A stretch of 64,000 nt of DNA, from contig BDSI01000042.1 of assembly GCA_003117195.1 (NCBI GenBank), positions 632,986 to 696,985 on the forward strand. Direction: 5' to 3'. Numbering within the stretch: the first letter of the stretch is position 1; the number at the start of each line of letters is the position of its first letter. Below the pieces are notes generated by a model. That model saw only the letters and a program-made list of their open reading frames with translations. It was not told where the DNA came from and searched no databases. This document shows, piece by piece, positions 56,614 to 64,000 of this stretch. Both the position numbers and the translations under genes were made by a program. This DNA comes from Eudorina sp. 2006-703-Eu-15 (lineage: Eukaryota; Chlorophyta; Chlorophyceae; Chlamydomonadales; Volvocaceae).

Positions 56614-59239
56614 CTGCAGGGCGGGCAGGGCGAGGCAGGGAGACAGCGGGGGACAGCCATCCGACACCAAACATTGGAACGGGTATTGGAATCAAACGTC
56701 CAGTTCGGGCCATGACGTGCCCTGCAAAGCCCGAAGCCCGTAAGCCGCCGCTCGCCTTCCTCTCATGCGTCAGGCGACACAGCAGCGTGTGTCCAGCAAC
56801 CCTAGCAAGCCAGCCACCAGGCCACGACGCGCCTACTCGGCGACCGCGTGGGACCCCCGCCGCAGTCACCTATGCTGATGAGGGCACGGACCCGCGCGAA
56901 CCCCCACGATTCCCAGGGCGCACCCACAGTACCTGTGAGGGGGTGTGGGGGCTGCTGATGGGCGGAAGGGTGCCCGGCCGCTGGTTAGGGTCCGTGGAGA
57001 CCAGCGGTGGCTGAGCTCCCAACCCCACACCTGCGATTGGGTGTAGCAGAGAGACATGGGGGGAACACCCACCCGACATGCACAGGCCAGCCTGACATGC
57101 TGTCCGAATCCCCTGATCAGCTGCCATCCCATGGACGGCCGCCAGGGTCGGAGTGTTGTCGCGTTGTGTCCATCGCTGCGTGACACGACGCCCCAAAGCA
57201 ACAGCAGCGTACCTGACAGGGGTGGCGGGGCGACGCCGTTGCCATTGCCCGCACTCCCCCCCTGTGCATTCATACACACGCACATGTCTGTGAGGCGCAA
57301 GTCATGTTGTACAAAACTTACAACATGCATGATCGGGCATCCTTTGTGGCAGCGATTTCCTAAGGAGTGCTCCGGTGCGGTGTCGGGTACTTCCTTGTAC
57401 GATAGCAGTGAGGGACTCCCAACGACCTACCCTGAGCGGAGGAAGCTTTGACCCCGCAGTCTTTCCCGTTGATGCTTGCGTATGACCTGCGAGCCCATAA
57501 CCGCCGAGTCAAAGGGGCCGAGCTGGGCTCCAATCGCCATGCCATGCTGACCAGCAGAAGAGTTCAACAGAGCAACATCTTATAATGCCATCAGCATTAA
57601 ATTGCTCTTCCCACCATTGCTGCGTGGCCGCGCAGGACTCCTGTTGCGGTCCATTTCGTTGTTATAAGGTACTAAGACGGTTCCTTCTTCTTGTCCACGA
57701 TCTCAACCATCTTTGTATCAGTTCGTTTACGACATGATTAAGTTATATTTTGACTTCAGCGCGCTCTGGTCATTTTTTGGTTAATTGAGTGAGGCAGTAA
57801 AGGTGGTGGCACAAATCAATCTTACAGTTCCTAAGTGCGGTTATCATCCCAGAAGTCGAACACGAAACTCCCTGCTCGTTCAACCGGCTCGCCGTACGCT
57901 GCTGTACGCGGTGGGGTTCCGGGGCAGTTGGCCCTACAAAAGCAAAATTTGATATTTCCTCTGTGTTATCGCTCGATCTTTCCATTGCATGAATTTCCAG
58001 AATGCAACGCTAAGTCTGCAATTTCAACGTAAGTTTTGTGTTTCCGCTGTTCCGCGCTGTATCACCATCGCGTGGCGGAACTGCGCGTCGGCATTGTTCG
58101 TTGGTTTATGACGGTAATACGTGCGCTGCAGACTTTCTGAACCTAGGGTGGCCACGCTGAGGACTGGGCTGCAGCTGCACTTGCAAGCATGTACTGCACA
58201 TATACAGCATACGTATGCCGCACACGACGATCATGTGGCCAGGACGGCTCACTTCCACATGTAGAGTTGACCGCTCAAGAAGGCCAAGGATGTCAGTCTT
58301 TCGGCCCCCAAGAAAGGGACGGGCCTTTCATTGCATCATGACCAAAGCCACAGTGACCAAAGCCTGGCCCAGAGACTTGTCCAGTGTTTTCAGGGGTTTT
58401 CATGGCCACATGAGGGACCCCCTCTTCATCACGTTGAGCCCATCCTAACGCATTCGCATGGCATCAGCAGGCCACCGCCCACAACTGCTCGGCCATGTCG
58501 CTGTGACGCGCACCACGTTTTCCGCACGACAGGCTCCCCATTCCGCAGAGCGAGTTGCCCGCACGGCATCCCACCATCACGACGTCACCGCCATACGATG
58601 TGGCCACATATCCCCGCCCTTTCCGCCGCGCCGTTCGCCCACAGGGAACATGCTGTGCAGTGCCGTAACCCGTACATGTACACCCCACGTCGACATGCAC
58701 GCACGTTGCACACGAGTTCATGTGTAGGCTGTGCCCACCTTGTCCCGCCTTGCTCAAGGGCAACGAGCGAACAAGCGCCGGTCATCTTTAGCCATCTGGC
58801 AGTGCCAAGCCATCACACGCAGTCACCAAACGCCGGGCAATGCACTATCCAGCTCCCAAGGCCTGCGGTACCCACCACGGGGCCCAAATGCGCGAACCGC
58901 ACCCCTGCTTCAGGTCCCCTCGCACAGCAACCAACCGCTGTACGTACGTACGCACCTCAGCGTACGGCGTCAGAAGCCGCCGTCTGACCACAGAAAGGTC
59001 TGCCACGCGGCGCGTGTTCGTCGTGCAAGTCATGAACGGAGGGCCGGTGCCGCCCGGACATGCAGGAGGAGGACAGACAGTAAAAAGTCCTCCAAGCTAT
59101 GCCCCGGCCTACGTTTATCGCGACCCCTAGCGCTCTATTTAAACGAAATCGTCGTCGTTCTACACCACAACTGCTTGACACACGAGAACATCGACTACTT
59201 GCTACATCCGCAGGGGCCGGCGGCGCTCCGCGCCTCGGG
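56614..59239. other. Intergenic interval between dynein and CFAP99-like genes
   Basis: No exon could be tied to either gene. The dynein start codon, 5' UTR and promoter are expected in the part nearest 56614. The CFAP99-like 3' UTR should lie just below 59240. About 57560-58110 is distinctly AT-richer than its surroundings. Open frames here lack recognisable domains. Confidence 0.45.
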
Positions 59240-62200
59240 TTACCCCAGCTCCACGCCCTGCCCGAGCGCCTGTAGCCGCGCCTGCATGGAAGTACTGCCC
59301 CCTTGGTACGGCTTGTACGCGGTTGAGGCGGTTCGGTCCCTGACAGTGTACTCGAAGTTACGCTGAGTGGAGACGATATCTCGCCGCCGCGACATGTCCG
59401 CCATGCTCTCCTGGCTGGCCTGCTGCCGCAGGGCCGCCATCTTTTCGTCATAGGCGCGCATGAAGTCGTCTTTGGCCTTGAGCTCCTGTTGGCGTGTGTG
59501 TGGCATCAGGGTTCGTTTACCAGGGTGACCATGTGGAGAGAGTGGGTGGTTGGGGCGCGCGCTGCTACTGTCTGTCGTGTATTGCTGATACCCGTGCAAG
59601 TTGCACAATCTATGGCACGCAAGCTTCGTGGCCGAAGCGCTTCGCTGAGGCTCTTGTCCCGCTCTCTCTTTGTAGTGCCCAGGCGCTGATGGGACCTGGG
59701 CCCACGTTACGGCACAGCAGAACTCACTGCAGCGTTCCTCAGCCCGTGGACGCCAGAGTGTCAGTCTCCCGTCGCCTCGCCCCTCATTGCCCCTGCCGGC
59801 CCCGCGCCTTCGGCCAGACCGCACCTGCCGGACATTCTTCATCCGGGTGTTCTGAGCGCGTGTCTTGGTGTGCTCGTACAACGTCGCGCTGGCGAGCTTG
59901 CCCTCCTGCCGCTCCCGCGCCTCCCGCTGCGCACCCGACCGCAGCTCGCGGAACTTGGTCTCCTCCACAACCGCCGCGCCGGCAGCCGCCTGCATCTGCT
60001 CGAAGCGCGTGCGCTTCTGCTCGGCCGCCACACGGGCCCGCTCCGCCGCCAGCGCCGCGCGCTTGGCGTCAAGCTTGTCCGCCAGCTGCAGGACATCCGC
60101 CTCCCTCACCTTGGCGGCCTGCTCACAGGGTTTCGGCACCATCGGGCGTTGCTGCCTTGTGACGCCCTTTTGTTACTACGATACTAAACATATTACAGCG
60201 GATGGTCCCTGAGGGCTTTTTGCGCCGCCGCCTTAGGGCCAGATTGCTTCAGGTCCACCTTGCACTCTCGTCTGAAGCCTGTGCTCTCATGGAACTGGCC
60301 AGACCGATACGGTCACGAGGCTACCTACTTAACCCCCCAATGCTGTCCACTCACGGCCCGGCTCCAGCTCTCGGTGCACAAAATCCACATGCGGTTGTTA
60401 TTGCTGCGACGAGCTCCCCCCTGTCGACGCGGTGGCTTACCTCCGACCTTCGCTGCTCTGCACTCTCGGCGGACGTGGCGCGGCGGGCTGCCGCCTGCGC
60501 CGCCGCCACCCGCCGCACCCGTTGCACGTTCGCCGCCTTTTCCATAAGCGCCGCCTCGCGCTCCTGCTTCTGGCGCAGAATCTCCGCGCGCTGACGTTCC
60601 TCCTGCGCTTATCCCCAAAGCACCGCCCCGCAGACGCAGCCACGAGATATTAGCGCATGTATGGCACCATCAGAAACAACCTCACACTGAGCAAATTACG
60701 ACCCCTGGCACGGGGACTGACCAGGGGCGCCTGCCATGCACCAACGCAGAAGATTGGCATTCCGACCCCGCATGACGAAGCAACATGGCTTACCTCTTCA
60801 CGCTGTCTCCGCTTCGCCACCGACAACCGCTCACGCAGCTCCACTAGGCTCATGGTCTGTGAGGCGAGTACGCAGCAGCAACGGGTTCAGGGAAGAGCTG
60901 TGTACAGCGAAGACAAACCCCCATTGTAGACAGTATGGCATGGCTCGCCGCGCCTCACCACCGCGTCCACTTTCGGAATTCCAGGATCACTTCGATAGGC
61001 AGCACGCCGGATGGCTCGGCCGACGGGTACCAAGGAGGTCAACAACCCTACCCAGCCTGCCCAGCCACATCAGAAGCAGCGCCACGGCGCTCACCTCAAG
61101 CAGTCCGTAGTCCGGCCCAACGTCTGTGGGATCGAACTCCTTGGCCCGCTGCCTGGGCACCTTCTCCAGCGCCTTCAACTGCAGGATGATGTCCCGCCGC
61201 TCCGCCATCTCTTTGGCAGCGGCCTCCGCACGTGCCCGAGCATTGTCGGCCTGCTTGCGGCGCTCCTCCTCCGCGGCTAGCCGCCGCTCTTGGGACAACT
61301 TCTCCACTGCCGCCTGCACATTTACACGGCAGCGCCCTCTGTCGGTGCACGCCCGCGTGGATTGATGGCACCTTCGTAGGGGCGGTGGCTGGAAATGAGC
61401 TGTGCCCCGGTGCAGGCCCTTGCGAATTCCCCCAAGACGACCGCCCGCGACGTGCTCGGTGCCTGACAGAGGTATGGTCCATGACGGCGGCCGTGCGGGT
61501 GGCCAAACACCCACCAACCCTTGTGTGCCATTAACTCTGTTGGCACGTCGTTATCCCAGACAGACATGGCCCAGTCGTCCACAAGCAGGAGGACAAAATC
61601 CGTGGCCCGCGAATCGTACTCGCCCACACTGCGCCTCCGGGGGTCCCCTGACAAACCCACAGCTGCCCCGCTACGCGAGAGGACTTTCACCAGAAGACAG
61701 CCGGACCGGCCACATACCGCACCTACAGAGCTGCAATAGGCCCCCCAACCGCAAGGGCCTCAGCTGTTCCGCCCCGAAACAGGACCCAACCTACCTGCAC
61801 GTTTTGCCGCGCCTCCACCACAGCGTCTCGCCGCTGCGCGTTCTGCCGCTCCTGCTCCTCCCGCTCCCGCTTGAGGTCCTCCTCCAGCCTCTTGGCCTCC
61901 TCCTTGGCGGCCCGTGCCAGCTCCTGGTTGGCTTCTACGGCGGCCTGCCGGGCCTTGATGGCGTTCTCCTACGATACGACAACATCGGACCATGCATAAG
62001 AACCCCGTAGGAAAGTGCGGCTCAGCATTCCCATGAGTGTGCAGCTCCAAACCGTATCCCTGCATTTGCATCCCTGCAAACTGGTATCCTGCATTTGCAT
62101 CACTGCAAACCGGTATCATTGCCATTGGTCCCACGGTAATCAACACGGTCTGCGAGTCGGCTTCCACCCATGTCGCTGAAGTCATGGAGAGCGGCGGAAC

Positions 62201-63512
62201 AAGCCGTCCAGGGGAGCTACTTCCCACAGTATTTTGACCCCGGCGGTGCGCACCTGTGCGGCGGCCATCTCCAACCTCCGACGCTCGATGGATGCGGCCC
62301 GCTGCGCCTCGTCCTGCTCCATCATGGCCGTCTGCCAGGCCTTGAAGCCGCTGGCGTCCCGCAGCTCCGCCTCGTACCGCTTCAGCGCCTCCGCCTCCTC
62401 CTGCTGCTTGCGCCGGTAGAGCGCATCTTCGCGAAGGATGGCAGCGGCGTTCAGCTTGACCTGCGGGGCCGGACCGGGGCGGCGAGCCAGACGACACACA
62501 CGTACACAGGTTGTAACATTCCCTAACTAACAAAATTTCCCATTAATTCCTTGACAATGGTAGAGGGCACCCCGGTCCCAGCACCTTGAGCGCGCCGCAT
62601 GTTCGTCGCAAGGCAGGTACCTTGGCCGGCAGTCGGCAGTTTTGAGTTCTCGGCTCGCGCTGAGGTAACCCCGGAAGGTCTTGAACACACGTGGGCCCGG
62701 GGAAACCATTGTGACTCCGCGAAGAAACGGCCCGCAGGATGCGCCATCCATCTCCCCGCTGCTGAGCACCCGATCCCCGATTCACAAAAACCGCGCTGTT
62801 CGGCCCACCTGCGCGCTGGGCTGCACTGGCGCCGGCGCCGCCTTTATCCCCTTGAAGGTGAGGTCCTTGGTCCGCTCCTCTTCCAGCTCCTCGCGAATTT
62901 TCTCAATGTTGGTGGGCCGCTCCAGCACACGTAGCTTAAACGGCGCACCCCTGAGATATGCGATACACACATCCAAGGGAGGGCGCCACACCCGACTCGG
63001 TGACACGTCGTCTAGCTGCACACGTCTAGCGCCACGGCCGTACGCGGCGCCTTTAACGCTCGACACAATCTTCAACCCATTCCCTGATCACATGCCATTC
63101 TCACGCCGTATTTCGCCTGTCAACATGCCGTACACACAGTTTGGGATCGGGCAGCCGGGAGCTGGCCCCGATGCCTCTGTCCCATGCTATATGCGAGCAT
63201 TTGTTTGCCATGGTCATGCATTCTTGGCCCGCACGCACGATAGCACACTCGATAGGCGCGGCCCCGCTCGTTCATGACCCGCCTGGCGTTCTTCTCCGCC
63301 TGCGCCCGGTTGGCCTCCCTGGCTGCCTGCAGCGCCTCCTCGTCCTTGGTAGGACCGTCCCTGGGCTTGGGTGCTGGCTTCGCGCGGACGGGAGGCGGCG
63401 GGGGGTCCTCCACGGGCAGCGGCTTGGGCTTCTGCTGCGTCAGGTTGAACGGCTGCGGCACCGTAGCCGCGCGCGGCGCGTACGAAGTCCCCAGCGTCTC
63501 CTTCTCCTCTTC
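59240..63512 (-). CDS. CFAP99: CFAP99-like flagellar coiled-coil protein (5' partial)
   Basis: Minus-strand exons: 63512-63249, 62950-62809, 62460-62254, 61969-61795, 61313-61095, 60856-60794, 60602-60441, 60118-59825, 59485-59240 (stop TAA). The roughly 590 residues are almost all helical coiled coil rich in Glu/Arg/Ala. Family-like landmarks are [13 protein letters not shown] in the first exon read, NERGRAYR joined to [38 protein letters not shown] and [11 protein letters not shown] recall such strings from CFAP99, a conserved ciliary protein of unknown biochemical role; that recollection, not an alignment, is the basis of the name. The protein continues upstream beyond the window. No stop or frameshift was found in the joined frame. 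It sits upstream of the dynein gene on the same strand. Confidence 0.65.
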
Positions 63513-64000
63513 CTGCGGTCGCGGAAAAACGTCTGGGTCGCGGTCCGAGGCAGATCATACGGGCACCGCCAAGAACGCCCAGCAGCAGGAAACGCAGCGC
63601 GGGAGGGGCCAGGGCGCGCAAGGGTCGGCCCGCGGGCGTCGTCCGTCCAGAGGAGCGTATGGCGCGGCCTGGCTAGCCGCAGCACTGTCTGTCTTTAGGG
63701 CTTGCTGCCAGAGGCGCAGAGTCACGTGCTGTGGGTGTGAGGACGTAGCGTGGAACACCCAGCGGCCATCGACAGAAACCCCACATCCGTACGCCATATC
63801 GTTCGTGACCCGAGGTGATAAGGTGCGACTGATGCTGCCTTAGAGCTGCTCGATTTGTGGATGCTCTCAATTGTGTATCCTTGCCTCCTCCAGACGAGAA
63901 CCCTAGCATGCTCGTAACGTTCGGCGCGGCACGGTGCGTGTCCCAATCCTTGTACCCGTGACTTTGTAGGGCAAATGGGACGACCCATGCGTAATCCCGT
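63513..64000. other. Right edge: probable CFAP99-like intron or 5' region
   Basis: No exon recognised. Since the protein frame is open at the acceptor near 63512, at least one more upstream exon is expected, in this stretch or beyond it. Confidence 0.4.

Overview
The window looks like nuclear DNA of a GC-rich chlamydomonadalean (volvocine-type) green alga. It has large intron-dense genes with very short exons and GT-AG introns (plus a few GC-AG), long low-complexity GC-rich introns, axonemal motor genes, and a tyrosine-recombinase (DIRS/PAT-type) retrotransposon of the kind known from Chlamydomonas and Volvox. No bacterial, organellar or viral gene organisation is seen.

Layout. (1) 1-5357, + strand: a decayed DIRS-like retrotransposon. 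It carries a gag-like zinc-knuckle ORF, a 33-bp tandem array (22 copies), reverse transcriptase/RNase H, a PHD finger and a tyrosine recombinase. It has at least two nonsense codons and one frameshift, and its RNase H domain is split by a 261-bp miniature LTR-type element (TRIM/SMART-like) on the opposite strand. (2) 6286-8210: a long inverted repeat with arms of about 0.93-0.95 kb carrying two copies of a coiled-coil ORF; the left unit is bounded by perfect 22-bp inverted repeats. (3) 8271-9739: no gene, locally AT-rich. (4) 9740-16590, - strand: a multi-exon leucine-rich-repeat protein (26-residue, cysteine-containing AMN1/FBXL-type repeats). (5) 16600-18656: no supported gene. (6) 18657-56613, - strand: a single gene of about 80 exons for a roughly 4,100-residue axonemal inner-arm dynein heavy chain of the DNAH3/7/12 class. 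N-terminal tail, linker, AAA1-AAA6, stalk with microtubule-binding domain, and C-terminal domain are all present; only the first exon(s) are not located. (7) 56614-59239: intergenic, with the dynein 5' end and promoter presumably inside it. (8) 59240-63512, - strand, continuing off the right edge: a coiled-coil flagellar protein resembling CFAP99.

The two best-defined host genes are both flagellar. The dynein is an inner-arm motor acting on doublet microtubules, and CFAP99 is a conserved ciliary coiled-coil protein; they lie head-to-tail on the same strand. The introns hold many minisatellites, two perfect-stem hairpins and at least two families of short dispersed repeats. Exon boundaries were derived by hand from splice dinucleotides and protein continuity; most should be right to within a few bases but have not been tested against transcripts.
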